Below, one piece after another: positions 14,139-21,433 of a stretch of 34,713 nucleotides of DNA (position 1 is the first letter of the stretch; every line of letters begins with the position of its first letter). The position numbers were made by a program, and so were the translations under genes. Source of the stretch: Clostridiales bacterium (GTDB taxonomy: Bacteria > Bacillota > Clostridia > Peptostreptococcales > Acidaminobacteraceae); assembly GCA_030446305.1 (NCBI GenBank), contig JASUSA010000038.1, positions 1-34,713 on the forward strand, read 5' to 3'. Below the pieces are notes generated by a model. The model had not been told where the DNA came from, did not search any database, and was given only the letters and a program-made list of their open reading frames with translations.

Positions 14139-16229
14139 TTGGATTATTCGAGAAGGGCCATTGAAATTATTGAAATACTACTGGAAACAGAAACGTATAT
14201 CGCCATTGCAGCCATTGCTGAAAAACTGAATGTCAGTCGACGAACTGTCTTCAGAGAAATGGAATCGGTTGAGGCGATCACAGCGGCACTTGGCATGCAG
14301 CTGTCTAAAAAGACGCGCCTTGGGTTGTCGCTTTCTGCAACACCGGCGCAGCAGGCGCGGTTTAAAACGGAATTTGCAAGAAAGTCCGATGTTCACTTTG
14401 ATCAGGAAATGCGTCAGAACGTGCTGATTGTCGAACTGCTCAAGAGCCGTGAACCACAAAAATTTTTCTATTTCGCCAATATGCTCAGCGTTTCTGAAGC
14501 GACGATTTCCTACGATATGGATAAAATTGAACCATGGTTTAATAAACGAGAGATAAACCTCGTTCGGAAACCGGGATTTGGCGTTTACCTTGAAGGCAGT
14601 GAGACGCAATTCAGAAAGGCAATTGTGGATTTCCTGTATGAGCATTATGAACATCAGGAACTGGTTGCCTTACTGGAAACGGGACTTTATCAGGAAAATA
14701 TGGTGGAGGCACTGATTGACAGAGATGTGCTGATAAATGTAACGGCATTGCTTAGGCAGTACGAAACCATGATTGCAAGGCGCCTCACAGATGCTGCTTA
14801 CATGGGACTCTTGATTCACCTTGCCATTGCCATTCAACGGACGACGCGCGGTGAGCGCATTGCGATGAATCCTGAACTTCTGAAGGAACTGCAGCGCGAT
14901 GCGCATTACGAAGTAGCAGGTATGATCGGTCAAAGCATCCAGTCAAAATTTGGCATTGCTTTTCCAGAAGACGAACTCGGCTATATTACCATGCACCTGA
15001 AGGGTTCAAAACTAAAAACCTCAGCACTGGTCGATGAAAATGACGTCATGATCAGCAATTATGAGATCAGTAAACTGGCATCTAAGATGATGAGCGTTTT
15101 TAAAGCGGAGAGCGGTTATGATCTCAGCGATGATGAACGCCTGCTCGTCGGGCTGGTGAGTCATCTTAAACCGGCGCTGGCACGCATGAAACTGCAGCTG
15201 GACATTCGAAACCCGCTGCTTGACAAGATCAAAGAAATGTATCCTGAGATTTTTATTATGTCGCTTAAAACGACAGCTGTTATACATGATCGGTTTGATG
15301 TCGATGTGCCGGAGGCCGAAGCAGGCTATATTGCGATGCACTTTGGCGCAGCCATTGAACGTTTTCGCAAAGCACAAATCGTGCTTCGGGATATTCGCGT
15401 CGGTGTTGTTTGCTCAAGCGGCATTGGCACGTCGAGTCTGCTCTATTCCAGACTTTCCAAGCTGTTTCCGAAACTGACGATTGCCGCACAGTTTTCAAAA
15501 GAAGATATTCTCATAGGCAAGGCAGATGTTTACGGTGTGGAATTGCTTATTTCAACCATTGCACTGGAAAAGACAGCAGTGCCGGTTGTGACGGTCAATC
15601 CGCTTCTTCTTGAAGAAGATGAGATGCGCATTGCACAAGTGCTGAACATTATTAACAGTCAGCCTGCAGTTGAACCACCTGTATCCACGAAAGAGCCCGT
15701 TGTTTCAAATAGTCGAACACATATACAGTGGCTTCACGATGTGACGGAGAGTGTCCTGATGTTGGAAGCCAATTTCAAACTCATCACTGATTTACAGGCA
15801 AAATCACTGTCGCAAATCATCAAACAGATTGCTGAAGCTTATGCAGGCGAGTTCCGCGCTCGCAAGAAATTGGAACGTCAATTTCAGATGCGTGAACGCC
15901 TTGGCAGCACCATTATCCATGGTGAAGGTCTGATGTTGCTGCATACGCGATCAGAGCTATTTGAAAGTGTCTGCTTTAGTGTCTGGCGACTTAAAAAAGC
16001 AGTAAGTGTTCACCATGACGTCGTTGAAAATGTAATTGTCATGGGAATGCCGGCACAGCAGTCAAGTATACAGTCTGATATGATGAGTCAGCTCAGCAAG
16101 GCAATTATAGAAGATGAAAGTTTTTTAAATCAATTAAAGCACGGCGACGAAGCATCTATTAAAGCTTATATAAACGAAATTTTGCAGCGCTGGCTGAATA
16201 AACAGCTACAAAAAGGAGGTCCGCAATGA
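14139..16229 (+). CDS. mtlR: MtlR-type PRD-containing transcriptional activator
   Basis: This regulator of about 696 residues is controlled by PTS phosphorylation. Two N-terminal HTH modules are seen (VSRRTVFREME, then VSEATISYDMDKIE). PRD1 has His227 (LLIHLAIAIQR) and His286 (YITMHLKGS); PRD2 has His342 (LVSHLKPAL) and His401 (YIAMHFGAA). All four regulatory histidines are retained. An EIIB-like domain has VVCSSGIGTS (Cys425), and the C-terminal EIIA-like domain has LMLLHTRSE (His602). This is the domain order of Bacillus MtlR, which HPr and EII components activate or inhibit. The start is the TTG at 14139, because GGAGG lies five bases upstream at 14129-14133; a longer TTG frame from 14109 has no such site. 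It overlaps the EIICBA gene by four bases. Probable targets are the two mtlA-like promoters. Confidence 0.92.
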   Translation: MDYSRRAIEIIEILLETETYIAIAAIAEKLNVSRRTVFREMESVEAITAALGMQLSKKTRLGLSLSATPAQQARFKTEFARKSDVHFDQEMRQNVLIVELLKSREPQKFFYFANMLSVSEATISYDMDKIEPWFNKREINLVRKPGFGVYLEGSETQFRKAIVDFLYEHYEHQELVALLETGLYQENMVEALIDRDVLINVTALLRQYETMIARRLTDAAYMGLLIHLAIAIQRTTRGERIAMNPELLKELQRDAHYEVAGMIGQSIQSKFGIAFPEDELGYITMHLKGSKLKTSALVDENDVMISNYEISKLASKMMSVFKAESGYDLSDDERLLVGLVSHLKPALARMKLQLDIRNPLLDKIKEMYPEIFIMSLKTTAVIHDRFDVDVPEAEAGYIAMHFGAAIERFRKAQIVLRDIRVGVVCSSGIGTSSLLYSRLSKLFPKLTIAAQFSKEDILIGKADVYGVELLISTIALEKTAVPVVTVNPLLLEEDEMRIAQVLNIINSQPAVEPPVSTKEPVVSNSRTHIQWLHDVTESVLMLEANFKLITDLQAKSLSQIIKQIAEAYAGEFRARKKLERQFQMRERLGSTIIHGEGLMLLHTRSELFESVCFSVWRLKKAVSVHHDVVENVIVMGMPAQQSSIQSDMMSQLSKAIIEDESFLNQLKHGDEASIKAYINEILQRWLNKQLQKGGPQ

Positions 16230-18058
16230 CCTCTAAACTTCAACGCATTGGCAGGTTCTTAAGCCGAATGGTCATGCCGAATATCAGCGCCTTCATCGCA
16301 TGGGGCATCATTACCACGCTGTTTAATCCCGACGGCTGGTTTCCAAATACAACGATGAATATGCTGGTGGCACCCTTAATGATTTATGCACTGCCGAGTC
16401 TGGTCGCCTATGCGGGCGGACAGCACATTTACGGGCACAAAGGCGGTATTATCGCCGTCGTCAGCACCATGGGCGTCATTATTGGCACGCAGACGCCGAT
16501 GTTTGCGGGTGCTATGATTATGGGACCAATAAGTGCTTACTTATTGAAGCGCGTCGATGGCATGCTTAAACGGTACACGCCGATTGGTTTTGAAATGCTC
16601 ATGTCAAATTTTTCAGCCGGCATCCTCGGAACGGTTATGATTATACTGGGGTATCTCATGATCGGCCCCATTATTGGCTATCTCAACGCACTTTTTAAAC
16701 TGGGTGTCGATTTTGCTGTTTCCAGAAGTTTGCTGTTCCTCGCGGCCGTATTTATTGAACCCGGGAAAGTTCTTTTTCTAAACAATGCCATTAATCATGG
16801 GATTTTAACACCGCTGGGACTTCAACAGTCTTTGGCAAAGGGCGATGCCATCTTCTTTCTGCTTGAAACCAATCCGGGACCCGGTATAGGAATCTTAGCC
16901 GCCTATTGGGTTAACGGCAGGGGAAGTGCCAAAATAACAGCGCCGGGTGCCCTTATTATTCATGCGCTTGGCGGTATTCACGAAATTTACTTTCCCTATG
17001 TCATGATGTATCCGGTACTCTTTGTGTCGGTGATTATTGGCGGTCTCGTCGGAGACTTTATTTTTCAATTATTTGACAGCGGACTCGTCGCAATGGCTTC
17101 ACCCGGAAGTTTGCTGGCGATCTTGGCATTGGCGCCCAAGCATAAAATATTTGGCATTTTACTTGGAATCGTCGGGTCGGCGATTGCCTCATTTCTTTCA
17201 GCGGGTTTGCTCATTGCCAGACGCGCATCATGGGACTTGACTGAAAATGATGAAGTGGCATTTGAAACAGATATTTTTAAAGACTACCAAGGCAATTTTG
17301 AAATTGATAAAATCGTCTTTGCCTGTGATGCGGGCATGGGTTCCAGTGCCATGGGGGCATCGCTGCTTCAAAAACTGCTGAAGGCAAACGGTGTCAATGT
17401 CCTGATCGAAAATGTTTCACTGGACCATATCCCCGAAGATGCTTCGGTAATTATCACTTTTAACGATTTGCTGCCCTGTGCACGGCAAGCAGTGCCGGGG
17501 GCGCTACACATAGGGATAAAAGATTTTTTAGACCGCACCTATTATGAAGCTTTAATAGATGCCTTGATGAAAAGGTGTCGCTTTAAGGAGGTAACGATGA
17601 ACCGTCAAATACCAGATCAAATTTTAATGAAATCCAACATCATTCTAGATAAGGCGTCTGTTTCAAAAGAAGAAGCGATTCGCTATGCCGGGCAACTGCT
17701 CGTCGACAGCGGTTATGTCGATGCCAATTATATTGAAGGCATGTTGGCGAGAGAGGAAAAATTTACAACCTTTATTGGCAATGGCGTCGCAATACCGCAC
17801 GGTGAAAATGCGGTAAAAGACAGCATTATCGCCTCAGGAATCGTCGTCGTGCAGTACCCGAACGGCGTGGATTTCGGCAGCGGCAATATGGCAAAGCTCG
17901 TGATTGGCATTGCTGGGAAGGGGAATGAGCATCTTCAAATTCTTTCCAATGTTGCGGAAGCCATTGAGGAAGAAGAACTGCTGCGTCAAATGCTGCAAAC
18001 AAAGAATCCCGATGAAATCTATGCGATTTTTGCAGCAGAGGGGATGTTGGCACAATGA
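16226..18058 (+). CDS. Mannitol-family PTS transporter, EIICBA
   Basis: This 610-residue fused permease belongs to the mannitol family. The EIIC domain (about 5-335) has RFLSRMVMPNISAFIAWGII, NNAINHGILTPLGLQQ and GGIHEIYFPYV. EIIB (about 360-450) has FACDAGMGSSAMG with Cys367. EIIA (about 460-605) has NGVAIPHGEN with His525. It is less like E. coli MtlA than the upstream EIICB, so it may import mannitol or a related hexitol. The ATG at 16226 overlaps the regulator's stop by four bases (ATGA), with AAAGGAGG just upstream. Inside the gene, an AAGGAGG plus in-frame ATG stands exactly before the EIIA domain. The stop overlaps fruK by four bases, so regulator, transporter and kinase are translationally coupled. 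Confidence 0.92.
   Translation: MTSKLQRIGRFLSRMVMPNISAFIAWGIITTLFNPDGWFPNTTMNMLVAPLMIYALPSLVAYAGGQHIYGHKGGIIAVVSTMGVIIGTQTPMFAGAMIMGPISAYLLKRVDGMLKRYTPIGFEMLMSNFSAGILGTVMIILGYLMIGPIIGYLNALFKLGVDFAVSRSLLFLAAVFIEPGKVLFLNNAINHGILTPLGLQQSLAKGDAIFFLLETNPGPGIGILAAYWVNGRGSAKITAPGALIIHALGGIHEIYFPYVMMYPVLFVSVIIGGLVGDFIFQLFDSGLVAMASPGSLLAILALAPKHKIFGILLGIVGSAIASFLSAGLLIARRASWDLTENDEVAFETDIFKDYQGNFEIDKIVFACDAGMGSSAMGASLLQKLLKANGVNVLIENVSLDHIPEDASVIITFNDLLPCARQAVPGALHIGIKDFLDRTYYEALIDALMKRCRFKEVTMNRQIPDQILMKSNIILDKASVSKEEAIRYAGQLLVDSGYVDANYIEGMLAREEKFTTFIGNGVAIPHGENAVKDSIIASGIVVVQYPNGVDFGSGNMAKLVIGIAGKGNEHLQILSNVAEAIEEEELLRQMLQTKNPDEIYAIFAAEGMLAQ
17585..17599 (+). promoter_or_regulatory. Internal ribosome binding site and in-frame ATG before the EIIA domain
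   Basis: AAGGAGG (17585-17591) is followed by five bases and ATG (17597-17599), which is codon 458 of the EIICBA frame. Starting there would give a 153-residue protein that is exactly a free EIIA (MtlF-sized), with phosphoryl His at its residue 68. The site lies in the linker between EIIB and EIIA, where protein sequence is least constrained. This suggests a retained mtlF start after gene fusion. Confidence 0.75.
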
Positions 18059-18987
18059 TTATCACTGTAACCGTCAATCCCGCGATGGATCGAACGCTGG
18101 AAATCGCTAATCTCTTTGGCGGTGGTCTCAACATCGTCAATGCGTCCCAACTGGATGCTGGCGGCAAGGGAATCAATGTTTCAAAGACGATTCGGCGTCT
18201 AGGCGGCAAAGCAGTTGCCACGGGGCTGTTGGGCGGTGAAACCGGTGTGCAGATCAGGCGGCGTTTAGATCATATGGATATTCCGCATGATTTTGTCGAT
18301 GTCGCAGGGGAAACGCGAACCAATATTAAAGTCTTTGATGCAGCCAGTCAAAAAACGACGGAATTCAACGAACTTGGCCCTGCTTTGACACTGGACGATC
18401 TGTCGAGACTGATGGTAAAACTCGAAACCCTCATCATACCGGGCAGTATTGTCGTCCTTTCCGGCAGCGTGCCAAAGACACTGCCAAATGATACCTATGC
18501 ACGGCTTATTACATGTGTGCACGTCTGCAAAGGCATGGTTTTTCTGGATGCATCCGGACAGGTTTTCAAGGAAGCAGTTGCGGCACAGCCGGATATGATT
18601 AAACCGAACCGACATGAACTGGAAGGTTATTTTGGCAAAGCGATGCAAACAGAAGCAGATTATATTGAAGCAGGACAGCATTTTCTGTCCCTTGGGATCA
18701 AACAGATTGTCTTTTCTCTGGGAAATGAGGGTGCTTATTATATAAATGAGAAGGCGATATTTCGATTGAAACCGCTAAAAGTTGAAACGCAGAGTTCAGT
18801 TGGCGCGGGGGATGCCTTTGTGGGTGCCTTTGTCTACGGCATGACCAATGGCGATTCCACAGAAGACATCTTACGGCTGGCGCTGGCAACCAGTGCCGGT
18901 GCCGTAACGACAAAAGGGACGCAGCCGGCGGCATGGGCATGGATCAATTCGCATTTAAAAGATGTTTGCATTGATCGCCTGCGATAA
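18055..18987 (+). CDS. fruK: 1-phosphofructokinase (PfkB family)
   Basis: This 310-residue cytosolic kinase phosphorylates fructose 1-phosphate to fructose 1,6-bisphosphate. The N-terminus MIITVTVNPAMDRTLEI is typical of FruK. The PfkB signatures are present: DAGGKGINVSKTIRRLGG and, near the end, VGAGDAFVGAFVYG with the catalytic Asp. LSGSVPKTLP is the usual central block. LacC and tagatose-6-phosphate kinases are close relatives, so other ketose phosphates are possible. ATG overlaps the EIICBA stop (ATGA). In a mannitol operon the usual enzyme is MtlD, which makes fructose 6-phosphate and needs no FruK; finding FruK here implies that a ketose 1-phosphate is formed. Confidence 0.88.
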   Translation: MIITVTVNPAMDRTLEIANLFGGGLNIVNASQLDAGGKGINVSKTIRRLGGKAVATGLLGGETGVQIRRRLDHMDIPHDFVDVAGETRTNIKVFDAASQKTTEFNELGPALTLDDLSRLMVKLETLIIPGSIVVLSGSVPKTLPNDTYARLITCVHVCKGMVFLDASGQVFKEAVAAQPDMIKPNRHELEGYFGKAMQTEADYIEAGQHFLSLGIKQIVFSLGNEGAYYINEKAIFRLKPLKVETQSSVGAGDAFVGAFVYGMTNGDSTEDILRLALATSAGAVTTKGTQPAAWAWINSHLKDVCIDRLR

Positions 18988-19090
18988 CGCAGTCATGACA
19001 AGGGGCAACCGATTAAACGTGAACGACTGACCGCGTGCAATCAGAATGTAAGAAAGGAAGCGTACAGCTGTGGCTGTATAGGGAAAATAC

Positions 19091-20356
19091 ATGAAAACAA
19101 AAGCAGTGAGAATGTACGGTCTCGATGACCTGAGACTTGAAACGTTTGATTTACCCGAAATGAAGGAAGATGAAATACTCGTAAAAGTAATATCCGACAG
19201 TATCTGCATGTCGACATATAAAGCCGTTAAACAAGGCAAGAACCATAAGCGCGTGCCGCAGGATGTCGATACGAATCCCATTATTGTGGGGCATGAAATG
19301 GCAGGTGTTATTGTCAAAGTCGGCAAGAAATACGAAGGTCAGTTTTTGCCCGGACAGAAATTTTCACTCCAGCCGGCACTGAATTACAAGGGAAGTCCGT
19401 TTTCGCCGGGCTATTCCTACCCGTATTTCGGCGGCAATGCGACCTACAACATTATCCCGCCGGAAGTAATGGAACTCGGCTGCCTGCTGGTTTATGACGG
19501 CGACAGTTACTTTGGTGCTTCACTTGGCGAACCCATGTCCTGTATTATTGGCGGCTATCATGCCAATTACCATACCGTTACAGGCAAGTATGAGCACATT
19601 ATGGGAACCAAAGCAGGCGGCGATCTCATCATCATGGGCGGCGCAGGGCCAATGGGACTTGGTGCCGTGGATTATGCGCTGGCGATTGACAATCGTCCGA
19701 AACGCGTTGTCGTTGCGGATATCAGTGATGATCGACTGAAAAGAGCAGCGCGGTTTATAACGCCTGAACGCGCCAAAGCAGCAGGTGTTGAACTCATCTA
19801 TGTCAACACGGCAGCTTATGATGATCCCATTGCACATTTGATATCACTGACAGGCGGCAAGGGCTATGATGATGTTTTCGTCTATGCCCCTGTGAAAGTG
19901 CTTGTAGAAGAGGGCGATAAATTGTTGGCGAAAGACGGCTGCATGAACTTCTTTGCAGGGCCGACAGATCATCAGTTCAATGCGCCGATTAACCTCTACA
20001 ACGTCCACTACAGCAATACACATATTATGGGTTCCACTGGCGGTAATACCGATGATTTAAAAGAAGCGCTATATATGGCGGCTAATCATCTCATTAATCC
20101 ATCGGTGATGCTAACACATATTGGCGGCATTGATGCAACCATTGACGCGATCATGGATCTGCCCAATATTCCGGGCGGCAAAAAGCTTATCTATAATCAC
20201 ATTGACATGCCGCTGACAGCGATAGAGGATTTTGGCAAACTGGGTGAAAGTGATCCGTTTTTCAAAGCACTGCATGAGCTGGTTGAAAAATACAATGGCT
20301 TATGGAATGCTGAGGCAGAAGCGTATTTGCTTAAACACTTCGGTGCCGAAGCGTGA
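19091..20356 (+). CDS. Zinc-type dehydrogenase, L-sorbose 1-phosphate reductase (SorE)-like
   Basis: This 421-residue member of the medium-chain dehydrogenase superfamily begins MKTKAVRMYGLDDLRLETF. The catalytic domain has IIVGHEMAGVIVKVG (His and Glu of the metal site) after SDSICMSTYKAVKQG. The Rossmann part has IIMGGAGPMGLGAVDYALA, the NAD(P)-binding glycine pattern. Length and layout resemble SorE, which reversibly interconverts L-sorbose 1-phosphate and D-glucitol 6-phosphate, acting on the carbon next to the phosphorylated one. Family resemblance is from memory, so general zinc alcohol dehydrogenase is the safe call. It follows fruK after 103 bases on the same strand, and no mtlD-like gene is present nearby. 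In this setting it may oxidise mannitol 1-phosphate to fructose 1-phosphate (inference). Confidence 0.8.
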   Translation: MKTKAVRMYGLDDLRLETFDLPEMKEDEILVKVISDSICMSTYKAVKQGKNHKRVPQDVDTNPIIVGHEMAGVIVKVGKKYEGQFLPGQKFSLQPALNYKGSPFSPGYSYPYFGGNATYNIIPPEVMELGCLLVYDGDSYFGASLGEPMSCIIGGYHANYHTVTGKYEHIMGTKAGGDLIIMGGAGPMGLGAVDYALAIDNRPKRVVVADISDDRLKRAARFITPERAKAAGVELIYVNTAAYDDPIAHLISLTGGKGYDDVFVYAPVKVLVEEGDKLLAKDGCMNFFAGPTDHQFNAPINLYNVHYSNTHIMGSTGGNTDDLKEALYMAANHLINPSVMLTHIGGIDATIDAIMDLPNIPGGKKLIYNHIDMPLTAIEDFGKLGESDPFFKALHELVEKYNGLWNAEAEAYLLKHFGAEA

Positions 20357-20468
20357 GCAACCGTACCGGATTAGCTTAAAGCGATGATGCATTCGCTTCG
20401 ATTGCATCCCTTTCTATATTGAAATATTTTTTTGAGACAAATGATATAAAAGTAGGAGATTTAACATC

Positions 20469-20732
20469 ATGAAGACATTTGATTTTGAACTTCAAAATGA
20501 ACACGGCTTGCATGCGCGGCCTGCCAGCTTATTGATCCAGACGGCGACAAAATTTCAGAGTACCGTACATCTCTATAAGCAAGCACAGCAGTATAATGGC
20601 AAGAGCATGCTCAGTGTCATGAAAATGGCGGCGGCGAAAGGCGATCGAATTCGCGTTGAAGCAAGTGGCGAAGACGAAGGTCTCGCAATTGATGCCATCC
20701 GTGAACTGGTATCAAGGCAATTTGAAGCATAA
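20469..20732 (+). CDS. ptsH: HPr family phosphocarrier protein
   Basis: This 87-residue protein is the general PTS phosphocarrier that passes phosphate from Enzyme I to EIIA domains. HGLHARPAS carries His15 at the standard position. NGKSMLSVMKMAA carries Ser46, the HPr kinase target in Firmicutes, at the exact usual position. Both sites being present suggests a normal HPr with regulatory function rather than a Crh-like protein, which lacks His15. The ATG has AGGAG ten bases upstream. It closes the hexitol cluster, 112 bases after the dehydrogenase. No Enzyme I gene lies in the window, so this could be the general HPr or a dedicated copy. Confidence 0.93.
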   Translation: MKTFDFELQNEHGLHARPASLLIQTATKFQSTVHLYKQAQQYNGKSMLSVMKMAAAKGDRIRVEASGEDEGLAIDAIRELVSRQFEA

Positions 20733-20767
20733 ACGATGCAATTTTCTTGGATGACAAAAGCATATGA

Positions 20768-20796
20768 TTGACAGCACGTGTATTATTCTTTATAAT
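20768..20796 (+). promoter_or_regulatory. Consensus sigma-A promoter of the T-box/LysRS transcript
   Basis: A perfect TTGACA (20768-20773) and a perfect TATAAT (20791-20796) are separated by exactly 17 bases. Transcription should begin near 20803, about 45 bases before T-box stem I. Confidence 0.9.
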
Positions 20797-20848
20797 GCAA
20801 CTAAGGATAAAGGCTAGGCCTTTTCCTACAAAATGAAAAGACATTTAA

Positions 20849-21126
20849 AAAGCGGAGAAGAGAAGAGTAACCGATGCACGACTTTTTAGAGAGCCCTTGG
20901 ATGGTGCAAAAGGGCAAGTGACGGCGTGGTGAATAAAGCCTCAGAGCTTTGTGTGGAACCTCAAAAGAGGGGATAATACAACGGTCGCCACCGTTAACGG
21001 GCTAGAGTATCAACAGCTTAGCTGCCGTACTTGAAATGAGGTCAATACTTATTGACAAATTGGGGTGGTACCACGAAGTTTAACTCTCGTCCTCAAGGTG
21101 AAAATCTTGAGAACGGGAGTTTTTTG
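20849..21126 (+). promoter_or_regulatory. T-box riboswitch, lysine-specific
   Basis: This leader reads tRNA-Lys charging and controls the class I LysRS gene. The base of stem I pairs AAAGC (20849-20853) with GCTTT (20946-20950). AGAGTAA (20865-20870 region) and GTGAAT (20929-20934) form the expected specifier-loop motif. The following triplet is AAA (20935-20937), or AAG if shifted by one, and both are lysine codons. The T-box core GGGTGGTACCACG (21063-21075) carries TGGT, which would pair with a tRNA 3' end ACCA. The terminator pairs 21083-21097 with 21106-21120 and is followed by a T run. Uncharged tRNA-Lys would favour the antiterminator and raise expression. T-box control of class I LysRS is known in Bacillus cereus. 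Confidence 0.92.
21083..21126 (+). terminator. T-box-controlled terminator
   Basis: The core stem pairs CTCAAG (21092-21097) with CTTGAG (21106-21111). It continues past one mismatch with CGT/ACG and ACTC/GAGT, and ends in a run of six T. It competes with the T-box antiterminator. Confidence 0.88.
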
Positions 21127-21265
21127 CGTTGCAGAAGAAGTGAATAGGTAGAGCGGGCAATCGCTTTCACCTGATCTTTCGCCTCAATGGGTTGAATGAT
21201 GGTCTTTCAAAAGCAATACATATTGTGGTGAAAACAATAAAAATTAATAACGCAATCAGCATACG

Positions 21266-21345
21266 ACAGCACAACACAACACAGTACAACACAACACAGC
21301 ACAACACAGTACAACGCAAGACAGTACAACACAACACAGCACACG
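21266..21345 (+). repeat. Pentanucleotide tandem repeat in the LysRS leader
   Basis: Sixteen consecutive five-base units lie here, mostly ACAAC, ACAGT or ACAGC, with one GCAAG and one ACACG. A higher-order pattern (ACAAC ACAAC ACAGY) recurs. It is between the T-box terminator and the LysRS start codon, so it would be transcribed as a C/A-rich, poorly structured RNA. The remainder of the 307-bp gap (21127-21433) holds no gene; short antisense frames through the repeat are compositional. Confidence 0.85.
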
Positions 21346-21433
21346 GCATGACACTGTAAAACTTTGCAAGTGTCGTCTACTTTGCCAGAGAAGCGGGTAC
21401 ATAAAGTTTGAAAACAAAGTGAGGAGTGATGAG

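Noticed and set aside
20386..20408. Hairpin GATGCA / TGCATC after the SorE-like gene as a terminator
   Set aside because: Only six base pairs with a ten-base loop, no following T-tract, and a competing fold; read-through into HPr seems likely.
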